Assembly: GCA_007844125.1 (NCBI GenBank)
Contig: CM017558.1
Span: forward strand, 57,913,147 to 57,977,146
DNA length: 64,000 nt
DNA from: Sinonovacula constricta
Lineage: Eukaryota > Mollusca > Bivalvia > Cardiida > Solecurtidae
Direction of reading: 5' to 3'
The translations under genes were made by a program, and so were the position numbers. Shown here piece by piece: positions 49,901 to 56,199 of this stretch. How positions within the stretch are numbered: position 1 is the first letter of the stretch; each line of letters starts with the position of its first letter. A model generated the notes under the pieces. It made no database searches and was not told the origin of the DNA. It saw only the letters and a program-made list of their open reading frames with translations.

Positions 49901-50880
49901 GACTCAAGAAAAACAATGACTAGAGAAGTGTAACTGATTGTAGTGTTTCCAGAATATTTTGAAGATTGAAACTAAACTGTAGTTATACAGCTACGCCAAA
50001 GGATGAATTACATTTTAACAGGCAAATTTAAATCTTTTATACTTTTTGTTACAATTTGTTTCATATGCAAAGTTTATTTGTTGACCTAGATAGAACGACT
50101 TAAATTAGTTTTAACCTTTGTCATGTTCGTGTATATTTCAAGGACAAAGAAAAATTACCGCCAAGAGAAAAAGAAGAAGTTGAGTTGCCAAACGACCTAC
50201 TGCAACCCATAAAGGCAATAAAGAAGAGAAGAGCGTTGAAAGTTTTGCCAACCATACACGAGGTATTGAACATTTTTCTCATTTTTTAACAATAACATGA
50301 AAACACTTATTCTCTAAACTTGGTTGTTCGACGATCGATCAGACAAAACAGAATAGTTCTTTAATGAAACGAGGAGCGCAATTTGGGGAGAAAAGTTTGA
50401 GTGACTGAAATAAAGTAAAATTATACGAAATCGATTTAATATTACAGGCTATGGTAAGGCATGCCACGATTATAATCGATATGAATACTTCTCATATAGT
50501 AATCCATTGTAGTTGGTGGGTTTTGTATTGAGTTGAAAACTACATAATATGGGTAGACCCATAGACTAAAAGACAAGTATTAATCTCCTTTCCAGTTTGT
50601 CCGAAGGAAGATACCAACACTGGTCCAGGCTCGATTTGCGTCTACCTACTTCCAGACGTATATTCAGAAGTGCATAGAGTTTAGCTGGTTGGCCGTAGTT
50701 CAGGATCCTCCATTGGTCCTGCTTACTGATGGTGGTACCAAGTTTGATCGCAAACTTTTTAAGGAGTACATGAGGCGGGGTCAGTTTGTAGAGTTCGTTG
50801 TCTGGCCTGCCCTCCTCGTCGAGGAGGGAGGAGCTATTTTGTCTAAGGGCGTGGCACAGGGCATTAATAAGCCCCCGTAA
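22892..50880 (+). CDS. SPATA18-like: MIEAP-like (mitochondria-eating protein) gene, multi-exon with amplified internal exons
   Basis: Whole-gene span; exons are listed separately. The chain 22892-22937, 23052-23142, 27276-27338, 30696-30894, 31291-31371, 31958-32539, array exons A and B, 50143-50262 and 50596-50880 has GT-AG sites, and phases join without a break. The predicted order is a short N-terminus, a coiled coil, the first part of the MIEAP C-terminal domain, an acidic disordered tract, the array-encoded tract, a basic linker, and the conserved end of the MIEAP domain. MIEAP (SPATA18) in vertebrates is induced by p53 and takes part in mitochondrial quality control; bivalves carry expanded families whose roles are not established. 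The long acidic tract is not something I know from vertebrate MIEAP. If all exons are used the protein is about 1,140 residues. Start and array-exon usage need transcript support. Confidence 0.8.
23052..23142 (+). CDS. SPATA18-like: MIEAP-like gene, coiled-coil exon 1
   Basis: 91 bp, open in only one phase: KQPSAQEMKDNLIGLENQD then LKKQFTDLEKR, a heptad-like charged helix. Acceptor 'aaaacag', donor GTACGG. The end phase (2) matches the start phase of 27276-27338. Two further exon-like pieces follow in the intron (23323-23385 and near 23750), both with AG before and GTATGTGC after. Confidence 0.65.
23323..23385 (+). other. Exon-like segment in MIEAP-like intron, phase-incompatible
   Basis: 63 bp between 'tttcttag' and 'gtatgtgc'. 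Open as DCKALARARHSKDRKDFSQK E in phase 0, but the phase needed to follow the preceding exon meets a TAG after four codons. A shortened partial repeat of its tail with the same donor lies near 23750-23776. Probably a decayed or alternative coiled-coil exon. Confidence 0.3.
24660..24850 (-). mobile_element. Diverged tRNA-derived SINE (same family as array SINE)
   Basis: Minus strand: A-box-like 'ggccgagcagttagag', then 'ggttcgtcacggtcg', and a 3' part reading 'ggacgtcgccgatatggac', which corresponds to 'ggacgtcgccaatatgagc' in the SINE copies at 38.7-49.0 kb. The plus-strand open frame here (24611-24847) is antisense to it and not a gene. Confidence 0.65.
24860..26950. other. MIEAP-like intron, no convincing feature
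   Basis: AT-rich. A stretch at 26731-26930 could be read as an exon with a hydrophobic segment (LTILIAGQLLFLLLIFTYM) between 'tgttttaag' and 'gtaatac', but the composition is what AT-rich sequence often gives and it has no duplicate to test against. The minus-strand frame at 25185-25460 has no recognisable domain. Confidence 0.4.
27276..27338 (+). CDS. SPATA18-like: MIEAP-like gene, coiled-coil exon 2
   Basis: 63 bp, phase 2 at both ends, acceptor 'ttttgtcag', donor GTATGTG. Encodes NADLEGRLEAELQEKNELSL, a strong coiled-coil sequence. A related segment follows 325 bp downstream (27664-27708) and a broken duplicate is at 55132-55195. Its last two bases plus the first G of 30696-30894 restore an arginine codon. 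Confidence 0.75.
27664..27708 (+). CDS. Possible duplicated coiled-coil exon with a GC donor
   Basis: 45 bp, phase 2 at both ends, encoding RLEAELQEKNYLSM after 'caaaacag'. It matches most of the preceding exon, and the flanking intron is duplicated too. Its donor reads GAG/GCATGTG instead of GAG/GTATGTG. GC donors are a real minority class, so it may be used as a 15-residue extension, or the change may have silenced it. Confidence 0.4.
28165..28320 (+). repeat. Repeat unit also present twice at 30350-30650
   Basis: Contains 'ttcgata.cc.act.c.taggtcg', 'tttaatatt', 'atgaac.c.catgtcaggtc' and 'aagggatatg' in order. The same order appears in two adjacent ~150-bp copies at 30350-30500 and 30500-30650. 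The copies flank the R-repeat array, which suggests that the R array and this unit were duplicated together or that the array expanded inside it. Confidence 0.7.
28325..30315 (+). repeat. Tandem array of three dispersed-repeat R copies
   Basis: Unit 1 is 28325-29215 (interrupted by a SINE), unit 2 is 29216-29690 (internally deleted) and unit 3 is 29691-30315. Each runs from the 'gcaacatatacc' or 'gtcagtcgg' part to 'accaccacactg' and 'gtaatcat.aa.aa'. These are the longest copies of R and define its full extent. No coding frame. Confidence 0.85.
28572..28884 (+). mobile_element. tRNA-derived SINE, full length, 313 bp
   Basis: Flanked by a perfect 13-bp target duplication, acattgttaaata (28559-28571 and 28885-28897). 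The head has the pol III A box TGGTAGCGCAATCGG and B box GGTTCGATCCC in a tRNA-like fold. The 3' end is 'gataaacccaataaacaaa'. It is inserted in an R repeat. A near-identical copy is at 54752-55060 and a degenerate one at about 38000-38330. Confidence 0.95.
30350..30650 (+). repeat. Tandem duplication, two ~150-bp copies
   Basis: Both copies contain 'ttaattttcgata..ccactgc', 'aggtcgttt', 'catgtcaggtc' or 'catatcaggtc', and 'aagagatatgg'. They end about 45 bp before the acceptor of the next MIEAP-like exon. Confidence 0.8.
30696..30894 (+). CDS. SPATA18-like: MIEAP-like gene, start of MIEAP C-terminal domain
   Basis: 199 bp, acceptor 'tatttgattag', donor GTATGT, phase 2 in and 0 out. Encodes LSAIIASRIKDGNTTIVDLS then RPTKLAEYFSELYDNEWTD and a further helix ending RILLKILT. 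The 'RPTKLAE.FSELYDNEWTD' block is the signature I associate with the opening of the MIEAP C-terminal domain (PF16026-type) in molluscan proteins. Matches are from memory; an HMM search would settle it. Confidence 0.88.
31291..31371 (+). CDS. SPATA18-like: MIEAP-like gene, short domain exon
   Basis: 81 bp, phase 0 at both ends, acceptor 'atttttccag', excellent donor GTGAGT. Encodes DIFNACLQWSTKDYFLLVQR followed by AIDRTYI, continuing the helical MIEAP domain after the SELYDNEWTD exon. Confidence 0.75.
31564..31582 (+). repeat. Homopolymer C tract, 19 bp
   Basis: A run of 19 C in a MIEAP-like intron, striking in AT-rich DNA. Length may be affected by sequencing error. Confidence 0.9.
31958..32539 (+). 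CDS. SPATA18-like: MIEAP-like gene, large acidic disordered exon with internal repeats
   Basis: 582 bp, phase 0 at both ends, acceptor 'tttcaaacag', donor GTATGT. The 194 residues are rich in Glu, Asp, Ser, Asn, Lys and Thr with almost no aromatics, so likely disordered. At least three ~43-residue repeats are visible, each with an '[E]TPQKTDHTKA.[I]ESRENA' part and a 'VPS[VI]SE.G' part: around residues 17-55, 60-100 and 104-140. A fourth part (ESGENGNGDAEP, EESREKDQSDEP) is more diverged. The motif E-S-[RE]-[DE]-N....[PL]-S-.-[ST]-.-[DG]-G recurs in exon B of the 1.68-kb array, so the array probably grew from this kind of module. Confidence 0.8.
32540..34300. other. MIEAP-like intron, no recognised feature
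   Basis: AT-rich, with one GC-richer stretch 'gggggcggatccaggatt' at about 33130, a motif often seen at mollusc transposon fragments, and 'ggaaggcctgctcccgt' downstream. No coding or RNA gene seen. Confidence 0.4.
34305..34575 (+). promoter_or_regulatory. Promoter/first-exon-like block, copy 2 (intact ATG)
   Basis: Partner of 5871-6140. A CRE-like 'cgacgtcagagcgg' is followed by TATTTAAAAGTAAG and a short open stretch ATGAGCAGCATTTTGCAACA continuing to CTTTTCAG/GTGCCA. With its ATG intact it could start a short exon MSSILQHLF. It lies in the intron between the acidic exon and the array, so it could act as an internal promoter for a short isoform beginning before the array. This is inference; it may instead be a dispersed repeat. 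Confidence 0.35.
34800..34940 (-). CDS. Unrecognised minus-strand exon-like segment
   Basis: After 'ttattttacaag' the minus strand reads EGNVEKHVSVVSSNEKEHYH then YTEELCSY before a GTAATG donor. The composition is protein-like. With the next entry it might be part of a nested gene or an old retrocopy on the opposite strand. No domain recognised. Confidence 0.25.
35075..35320 (-). CDS. Unrecognised minus-strand exon-like segment
   Basis: Minus strand: YETLEKLLVLVTMNKCDEPK, then QFTSNTLWLFEIHQPIKDLV and LALNRLSATQSRPKE, ending at a good GTAAGA donor, with a possible acceptor 'cttgatag' upstream. It reads as a folded-protein exon of about 80 residues rather than a chance frame. I do not recognise the family. 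Together with 34800-34940 it suggests a second gene or gene fragment antisense inside the MIEAP-like intron. Confidence 0.35.
35340..36770. other. AT-rich intron with an (AGT)n microsatellite
   Basis: An imperfect trinucleotide AGT/AGA/AGC tract lies at about 35968-36019 and explains the poly-leucine frame on the minus strand. Nothing else recognised. Confidence 0.6.
36778..37004 (+). mobile_element. tRNA-derived SINE, same 3' family as the array SINE
   Basis: Begins 'gcgccagtggcccagcagtg' (compare 'gcgccagtggccgagcg' of the array SINE) and ends '..tgaacgtcgccaatatgacc' followed by 'gaaacgaaaaacaaaca'. Middle sequence differs, including 'aaccggcagtacttcagtgg', so it is a related subfamily. 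Open frames here on both strands are not genes. Confidence 0.7.
37047..37975 (+). mobile_element. Pearl-like composite element with ~170-bp tandem core
   Basis: Short inverted ends (tatgccccc near 37048 and gggggcata near 37970) enclose about five diverged copies of a ~170-bp unit ('ttatg..acttgtcagg.tcatgac', 'tgtgcaaactttcatgccac', 'ctctttgtagaaaca', 'caacttgccgaaacaggtt'), starting near 37080, 37245, 37417, 37590 and 37795. It ends in a (GGAC)n-like tail 'gatcggacggacggact'. A tandem core plus a tetranucleotide tract near the 3' end is the layout of bivalve pearl/CvE-type elements, thought to be Helitron-derived. Open frames here are not genes. Confidence 0.7.
38000..38330 (+). mobile_element. 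Degenerate copy of the 313-bp SINE family
   Basis: Matches the SINE at 28572-28884 through 'atatcaaagtc..taaa..tggtag', 'ccatgactagttggcctgg', 'actgggtgtg.tatca' and 'ggataactga', with many substitutions and a damaged tRNA head. An older insertion. Confidence 0.65.
38699..38941 (-). mobile_element. Array SINE, unit 1 (tRNA-derived, ~243 bp)
   Basis: Minus strand begins 'ggcgccagtggccgagcg' (A box) with B box GGTTCGAGACC about 60 bp on, and ends 'cggtgcgatgaaacaaaac'. It is bounded by TTATATAAT/TTATATTAT, a 9-bp target duplication. The same insertion with the same duplication is in every unit, so it predates the amplification. The other copies are 40382-40624, 42063-42305, 43744-43986, 45427-45669, 47108-47350 and 48791-49033. 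Confidence 0.88.
39297..39420 (+). pseudogene. Array exon A, unit 1 (frameshifted)
   Basis: Matches exon A of the other units but is 124 bp instead of 123. 'tctcctgcaaaacgatga' replaces 'tctcctaaaaacgatgac', a net +1 that brings an in-frame stop. Because array exons are phase 0 at both ends, skipping it would not harm the rest of the frame. Confidence 0.45.
39669..39893 (+). CDS. SPATA18-like: Array exon B, unit 1 (acidic repeat)
   Basis: 225 bp, phase 0 at both ends, between 'aatttatttaaacag' and GAG/GTTGGA (an alternative donor six bases on reads GTAAGA in units 1 and 2 and also keeps phase). Encodes IQDETHADDRSSITELAESV, then QESENKCQVKALSATGDGLS and an Asn/Glu/Ser/Gly-rich tail ending EEQSSTE. 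The 'ESENK....[AL]S..GDG.S' core resembles the repeats of exon 31958-32539, the best evidence that the array is coding. Likely disordered. Confidence 0.7.
40382..40624 (-). mobile_element. Array SINE, unit 2
   Basis: Same insertion as at 38699, carried by the array unit. One target duplication reads TTATATGAT after a point change. Confidence 0.88.
40979..41101 (+). CDS. SPATA18-like: Array exon A, unit 2 (candidate)
   Basis: 123 bp, phase 0 at both ends, between 'ttgacactcag' and GTGTAT. Encodes AYDRQQGDDTTSYSDIREET then SSTKCSQDLSPKNDDKANSH E: polar and acidic like exon B. The splice sites are only fair, and the acceptor lacks a strong pyrimidine tract, so it may not be used. Reading frame is kept in units 2-6. 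Confidence 0.45.
41350..41574 (+). CDS. SPATA18-like: Array exon B, unit 2
   Basis: Protein identical to unit 1. Differs from unit 3 at 26 of 225 bases; 17 codons change the amino acid and 5 are silent. The 248 bases of intron directly upstream differ from unit 3 at one position only. Confidence 0.7.
42063..42305 (-). mobile_element. Array SINE, unit 3
   Basis: Same insertion carried by the third unit; virtually identical to unit 2. Confidence 0.88.
42660..42782 (+). CDS. SPATA18-like: Array exon A, unit 3 (candidate)
   Basis: Protein identical to unit 2 exon A; same sites and phase. Confidence 0.45.
43031..43255 (+). CDS. SPATA18-like: Array exon B, unit 3
   Basis: Second sequence type: IQDETHTDKKPRITEEAESV, with EVEAPSATGDGPSKNEHESN and a DGQQSTE tail. 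Same length and splice sites as unit 2. The donor context has GTTAGA at the alternative site. Confidence 0.7.
43744..43986 (-). mobile_element. Array SINE, unit 4
   Basis: Same insertion carried by the fourth unit; 'ttggtgacgtcc' replaces 'ttggcgacgtcc', a change shared with the seventh copy. Confidence 0.88.
44341..44463 (+). CDS. SPATA18-like: Array exon A, unit 4 (candidate)
   Basis: Protein identical to units 2 and 3; same sites and phase. Confidence 0.45.
44712..44936 (+). CDS. SPATA18-like: Array exon B, unit 4
   Basis: Like unit 3 with ATGDG to AKGDG, NEH to KEP and SVY to SEY. Identical in protein to unit 6. Confidence 0.7.
45427..45669 (-). mobile_element. Array SINE, unit 5
   Basis: Same insertion carried by the fifth unit; its first base block reads 'cactgtcgcc' instead of 'cactggcgcc'. 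Confidence 0.88.
46024..46146 (+). CDS. SPATA18-like: Array exon A, unit 5 (candidate)
   Basis: Starts VYDRQQ instead of AYDRQQ and ends KNDGKANSHA. The last base before the donor changes to give GCA/GTGTAT. Frame intact. Confidence 0.45.
46395..46619 (+). CDS. SPATA18-like: Array exon B, unit 5
   Basis: Third sequence type, mixed between types: HADERPSITEELKSVQ as in units 1/2, then KKEHESNAEASVYVDGQQ as in unit 3, ending DEEQSSTK. The mosaic suggests exchange between types. Confidence 0.7.
47108..47350 (-). mobile_element. Array SINE, unit 6
   Basis: Same insertion carried by the sixth unit. Confidence 0.88.
47705..47827 (+). CDS. SPATA18-like: Array exon A, unit 6 (candidate)
   Basis: Protein identical to unit 4 exon A; same sites and phase. 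Confidence 0.45.
48076..48300 (+). CDS. SPATA18-like: Array exon B, unit 6
   Basis: Protein identical to unit 4, two units away. Downstream the non-coding TGA is changed to TGG, which lengthens the open frame, but this lies beyond the donor and has no expected effect if spliced. Confidence 0.7.
48791..49033 (-). mobile_element. Array SINE, partial unit 7
   Basis: Same insertion carried by the terminal incomplete unit, which lacks exons A and B. Confidence 0.88.
49241..50140 (+). repeat. Intron with dispersed repeat R copy (about 49473-50010)
   Basis: The R landmarks 'gagcattgcaacatatacc', 'ggtcagtcggcaaaaaggac', 'ggtgcttaaaccgggttta' and 'tctattagaagaac' appear in order. The open frame at 49627-49869 is part of this repeat and not a gene. 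The remaining intron is plain AT-rich sequence. Confidence 0.8.
50143..50262 (+). CDS. SPATA18-like: MIEAP-like gene, charged linker exon
   Basis: 120 bp, phase 0 at both ends, acceptor 'tatttcaag', donor GTATTG. Encodes DKEKLPPREKEEVELPNDLL followed by QPIKAIKKRRALKVLPTIHE: a charged stretch turning strongly basic (KKRRALK). It joins the acidic tract to the final domain exon. KKRR could be a nuclear localisation or phospholipid-binding patch; not tested. Confidence 0.75.
50596..50880 (+). CDS. SPATA18-like: MIEAP-like gene, last exon, conserved C-terminus
   Basis: Acceptor 'tctcctttccag', stop TAA at 50878-50880. Encodes 94 residues: FVRRKIPTLVQARFASTYFQ, YIQKCIEFSWLAVVQDPPLV, KFDRKLFKEYMRRGQ, VEFVVWPALLVEEGG, AILSKGVAQG. 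The pattern 'Y[IV]..C.E..WL..[VI]QDPP', then 'FD...[FY]K.Y...G', then 'VVWPAL..[EH].G.[IL]L.KGVA' is the C-terminal signature of MIEAP, including vertebrate SPATA18 ('LEPP', 'HVWPAL', 'MKGEAV' positions). Length and ending are normal for the family. This is the firmest gene call in the window. Confidence 0.92.
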   Translation, partial: FVRRKIPTLVQARFASTYFQTYIQKCIEFSWLAVVQDPPLVLLTDGGTKFDRKLFKEYMRRGQFVEFVVWPALLVEEGGAILSKGVAQGINKPP

Positions 50881-51712
50881 AAGATACACTATACTTTGGT
50901 AGATTGATAACATAACAGATACGTTTTTTTATCTCCTCTGGTTGTTTGTCGGAAACAAGTTTACTTGTGCTATTGTATTGTACGACGCTTTTAATTGTAG
51001 AGAGGCTTAGACATAAACTTATTTATCGTCTTTTAAATTCAGGTTTAATCAGATATGCAAAGAATGCCGGATTTCAGTGCATCAGAAGCCTTCATCAAAG
51101 AAGTTTTTATGAGAATTGCATCGATGGTTCTGCATCAGAATTGCTGTAGGACAGAGGTGGCACTTAACACAAAACATCTTTATCAATCTAGATAATTATT
51201 GGCTGATTGCGGTGCTCATAATTCTTAATGAACCAAAGCTGCTTAATATTTGGCAAAATATGCCTAAGTAATATCACATATATAAATCAACAATGTAAAA
51301 ATGGCATCCGTATATTTATGAAATGTAATACATGACAACCTGTCAAATTCATAAATCAACTATTCATACAGGGACATGTACTTTATCTTTTAACATAGTT
51401 AAATAGGACTATGTTTACCAACTTGAATAAGTAAAAATCCTGTTATATGTAAAAAATATTGTTATCTTTCAACATAACACTAGGTTCTGAAAAGTCTGTA
51501 GATGTCTTGATCTTTTAAACTGATTTTAACGTATTTAACAGCAAGAAGATTTTACAACGTCATATTAGAGTATAAAAATATAAAAATATGTAAATATTCA
51601 TTTAAAATGATGGCGATATTTTAACCAGAGTCGGTTTTTTATTTAAAAAAACGTAAAAAGTTCACTTAAAGTGTCTTGTATGATAAAATAGTAAACGATT
51701 TGTTTATAAGAC

Positions 51713-51780
51713 ACAGACACGCACACACGCATGCACGCACACATGCACGGACGCACGCACACATATACGCATGTAACTTA
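51713..51780 (+). repeat. Imperfect (CA/CG) alternating tract
   Basis: Alternating purine-pyrimidine run of 'cacgcacacacgcatg' type repeated with small changes; a possible Z-DNA-forming microsatellite. Confidence 0.8.
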
Positions 51781-52620
51781 TACTACTTATTTTTAGTTAT
51801 GTAATTGCACTTGTATTTGGTTTTGGATGTTTTTCGCATTTTGTGCAAATTCGTGATTGTGATGTAAGGTGTATACTTTTACATCTTGTATTTGGGAAGA
51901 AGTGTCCATATGTCATATATATCCATAAGCAGATACGTATACATGTTAAGCTAAAAACATGACAGTTGAATCGACAGGAACTGGAGTGTAATATTAGGTA
52001 CTACATCTTACTAATACTAAAATATTCTGGATATTTGTTAAGTATGTATATATATATATATCAAGCACGTGAAGTCTGTATCACACTTTAATAATTGTAT
52101 AAATCATTAATTGTTTGTTATTTATGTTGCCACGTAAGTCCCTCAATTATATTTTGATCAGATTTGTTTCAGCAATATTGTAATGTATTGATTCGTTTGA
52201 TATCAATAATATTTGTAAATGATATACAAACTTGCACCAAACAAATATTGTCAGTTAAACAAATCACTTACGTTATACTTACCTCAAGTGAAATAGTACG
52301 AATACATCCGGATCTCGGTATGAGCGTAGGCCTTCCTACATCTTTTTTTGAAGACAATTAGGTTGTAAGTTAGAAATTACACAACCTAATAACTAAACTT
52401 GGTTTAGCGATGCTTCAAATTATACTTATACTCTACAATACGGTTCAGTAATGTCTTTCTAAACCTGGCTTCTATTAATTATGCTTATGAAACCAAACTT
52501 AAAAGTAAAAACAAACTCGATCATTTGGCCGTTAATAAACACTGAAGTGGTAAAACATGTACGGTGACTTAATACAAAAACCTGGTTTTATTGTAAAAAA
52601 ACACAGAATAACTAAATAGA

Positions 52621-52666
52621 AGTTTTAGTCTAGTGGTGAGAGTGAGTAACGGTTCGAATCCCCTCC
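52621..52666 (+). other. tRNA-like remnant, block B copy
   Basis: 'tagtctagtggtgagagtg' plus B box GGTTCGAATCCCC. Duplicate of 12141-12185, slightly closer to a tRNA consensus. An opposing B box (tgttcgaaccc on the minus strand) follows at about 52950. Confidence 0.4.
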
Positions 52667-53384
52667 TATTTAAGAATTAATTACATTAATAATAATAATG
52701 CCTAAAGTACCTTTTTACAGTACTATGATGTCGATATTATACAACTGTGTGGCAGGGCAGTTTTCAAAATCTTGATTGATTTTAAGTATAACTTTTAAAC
52801 AATGTGTTTGCAATTGTTTTGAAAAAAAACACTTAAAACTAAATACGCGAATAACAAACAATAAAACTGTAAACAAAACAACACCTTATAAGACATGTTA
52901 ACGTTTGTTTTGTAGAGAATACAAATTATAAAAAACATAACTTATTACTGGGTTCGAACATCTGCCGTTTAGAATTGATTATTAAGTCTTGGTAACTTTA
53001 TCCATTTGACCAAGATACTGACTTAAATGCGATTTTTTAAAATGAAGTACAATAACATGACATATGATCAGTATAGTTTACCTTCCTCACCTGTATCTAT
53101 GAGATGCATTTCACCATGAACTCTCAAACTATCGCACAGTCACTGTACACTTTTTATTTTATTTAATTTAGTTATAATTGCTGTGCATAGATGTTGGCAA
53201 AGAAATAACATAGCTCAACATGAATCTTACTCTATTATCTTTATCTCTCTCACACACACAAACGCTTACACATTCTCTTACTTTCTTTCTCTTCCACTCT
53301 GATATAGTTCGTCATTTCTATTCAATTTATTGTCATATTTTCGCAATTCAGCATTGTGTCTACATATTCTGTATCAATAAGGAC

Positions 53385-53800
53385 GTATGATAGAATCTTA
53401 TGAGCATTGTAACATATACCAAAAATTAAAAAGGCAAACAAAAATGTATTCACATGCAAGCCAAATGTTAAAAAGAATAAATCTGTGATTAGTCATAAAA
53501 CAAAAAGAGCAAACCCAGCAGGTACCGCCTTGCAACGATCAGTCAGAAAAAGTGACCGACTGGGGTACTTAAATCAGTTTAACACAGCTTTTAACCTCGC
53601 ACTTCTTGAAGTTTTCTCAAATGCAAGGATCAAAAAGAAAACCGATCTTTTTGAATAAATAGTGTCAAAGCGCTGACGTTATGACGATAAAGGAATGGTG
53701 TTTTTGAAAAATAACGTCGCGCATAGTGTAAGAAAGTGAGAAAAAAATATAACTTCTATAAGAAGAACTTAATAAAACTGCTGAAAGTAAGGGAAAAGTG
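53385..53800 (+). repeat. Dispersed repeat R, block B copy
   Basis: Orthologous to the insertion at 12905-13320, with the same landmarks and flanks. Confidence 0.85.
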
Positions 53801-53836
53801 ATTGGATTCGTCTGCCATCTTGCGGCGTCTATACAG

Positions 53837-53887
53837 TGGCGTATTGACCTCCTAACAGTCAAGTTTCCTTTGTGGCCTGGGACAGAG
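53837..53887 (+). pseudogene. Block B copy of the 51-bp exon-like segment
   Basis: Same length as 21871-21921, acceptor 'tctatacag', donor GTATGT. Open in phase 0 (WRIDLLTVKFPLWPGTE). Intact by itself but isolated from any downstream coding exon. Confidence 0.35.
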
Positions 53888-54751
53888 GTATGTTGTCAAT
53901 ACTTTTACTAATGTTACGATCGGGTAACTAGTAAGGCTTTTTATATTTGTTCTTAAATACACTCTGATTGATTTATAAGACGATCTACTAGATAAAAATA
54001 TATATTTAAATGGCTTCTGCATGCAACGGGCAGTCTTAAATGATGACACACCTGAACCACTTGACGTGTCTTGCTTGTCAAGGGTCTTTTACATCGGTCT
54101 ATTGATATTGAAATATCACACTTGATAACTAATAATATTTTCTTATGACAAAAAGGTAGATAATACCAGCTGCTATATTTTGTGATTATGAATCAATTGA
54201 CAACTTTAAAACAGAATACTTTCAAGGTAAGACTAGCCTTTTTAGTGACAATGTGTTATTTTAAATGGCACAGCAGAAAGAAAATAGGAAGCTAGATAGT
54301 AATAATATATGTTATTCAACAAACAATGTCAAGGTACGACTCGGTAAACATTATAACACAACATTATATAAATTCTCTAAAATATGACAAAAACCGACTG
54401 CCAAATTTGCATTTACTTGAACTTACTCAGATATTTGTCAATTATTTACGGTTATACGTGTTTTATTAAGAGTGAAACCTGATGTATTTTAAAAATAAAA
54501 ATAATAGATATAAATACGTCATTATAATTATATTACTTCAAATGACGTGGAATAAATATCTCAAAAAAATAAAAATAAAAAAATACCAGCTCAAAATTAA
54601 ACGGGATCTTAAGTGTAAGTTTCCATTCGGTGAAAATATGTCTTCTTTGCACTCCTTATTCTTTGTTGTTTTTATTTTGAATAAGTTAATAAAGACTTTC
54701 TTGTATAAACAATATGGAATAATTAGCTTGCATATATTGGCATATATATTG

Positions 54752-55060
54752 GACCTGGTAGCGCAATCGGTAGAGCGTCGGCTCCAGGTACGGGAGGCCC
54801 TGGGTTCGATCCCGGGCCGCGACATACTAAAGTCGTTAAAAATGGTAGTGGTATAGCTCTCTTGCTAACGCTCAAGCAAATATAAGGGTAGTTCCACGAC
54901 TGGTTGGCCCGGTATCAGGATAATGTGACTGGGTGTGGTATCATGCCAGGTGTTCACGGCATGCTATACACAGTAAAGGCAGCACTATATCTGCTTCAAG
55001 TGGACACCGTCTCCAGATAACTGAAATACTGTTGGTGGGACGATAAACCCAATAAACAAA
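54752..55060 (+). mobile_element. tRNA-derived SINE, young full-length copy, 309 bp
   Basis: Same family as 28572-28884 and about 97% identical by eye. Target duplication ATATATTG on both sides (54744-54751 and 55061-55068). Block A at about 27200 lacks it, giving an empty-site comparison: this SINE inserted after blocks A and B separated. Confidence 0.93.
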
Positions 55061-55131
55061 ATATATTGCTGGCTTTACATTCCTTACTTTACGCCAAAGA
55101 CGAAGATTGACATAATTTACCCATTTGTCTG

Positions 55132-55195
55132 GGATGCCGACCTAGAAAGGCGACTAGAGGCCGAGTTACAAGAACAGAATGACCTTTTCAGCGAG
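55132..55195 (+). pseudogene. Broken copy of MIEAP-like coiled-coil exon 2
   Basis: Matches 27276-27338 (DADLERRLEAELQEQND-like). The acceptor changed from gtcag to gtctg, the donor from GAG/GTATGTG to GAG/TTATGTG, and one base is inserted. Three independent lesions make it non-functional. Confidence 0.8.
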
Positions 55196-55797
55196 TTATG
55201 TGTATATTTTATTTGATCAGTTAATCGAGGTTAAGCAGGTAAGTCATGGATCCTTTTTAAAATAAAGACTGCAACTTTTTAAAAACAATTCGTACATTGT
55301 AAGAATATAAACCAACAAATAACTACTCTAAATACTAGTTGTTAGTGAATATATGCAGATAATACATTGATAAAAACTACAACCATGAAAATAAAACTCA
55401 AATAAACTTTCACAAATTCACTAAAATGTACGATGAGTAAAGATCATAGACTTAGCCCATTTCAAAAATTGTTTACTAAAACATGCCAACACGACAGTCT
55501 CGTCTTGTTCGTTAAATATCAGTCTATAGAATATGCTAATACGAGTTACCAAATAAATTTCTCCTTAGTTTAACGTACGTACAAAATAGGTTAACCATAT
55601 GAATATACATGTACATATTTCATAACTGCTATTTCACTTACTACTGATTATGTTAGAAGAACTTAACTTGAAATAACAACCCAGATGTTGCTGTATTTAA
55701 GGTCCATCAGATAACACAAACAAACCCTTTCACATACAGAAGACAATAATAAAACATGCTTGTATATTCAGTAGGTTTTTTTAATGTTTTTGAGAAG

Positions 55798-55798
<1 letters not shown>

Positions 55799-55874
<76 letters not shown>
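55799..55874 (+). repeat. (CA)38 microsatellite
   Basis: Uninterrupted 76-bp CA run. Confidence 0.98.
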
Positions 55875-55875
<1 letters not shown>

Positions 55876-56199
55876 CCTTTGTAATTGAACTACAAATAAG
55901 CATGTCCCTACATTAAGACCCAGTATAGAACAGATATCCGCCAATACAACAAAATCCGACCGGCTTTTTCCTAACCATCAACTTGCTAGGCATGTATGTA
56001 TCTGTCTTGAGCAAATAATGTAGATCAAGATCAGCTAGCTTCCGGCTGGAAGTTGTCTGATCAGAATTTGCACTACTTGCTGCCGTGTCTCCGGCAACAA
56101 GGCTTTTGATGATGTTGTTATGTTTTTAGACAATACCTAAGAATTTAGTGTGTGTTAATAATAAATGTAACAGACTAAGAGAATATATATTTTTATAAT

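Larger units (their letters stand above)
51170..55600 (+). repeat. Duplicated block B, partial MIEAP-like 5' region
   Basis: Starts about 290 bp after the MIEAP-like stop codon. Matches 10240-13350, 21860-22560 and 26960-28000 in that order, without the insertions between them, so it is the more compact state. It ends in the coiled-coil exon remnant; no MIEAP domain follows. It therefore looks like the truncated next gene in a tandem series. Also contains a CG/CA-rich purine-pyrimidine tract near 51715-51780 and (CA)/(CT)-rich tracts near 53240-53295. Confidence 0.85.

Noticed and set aside
50566..50913. 115-codon minus-strand frame
   Set aside because: Antisense shadow of the conserved MIEAP-like last exon.
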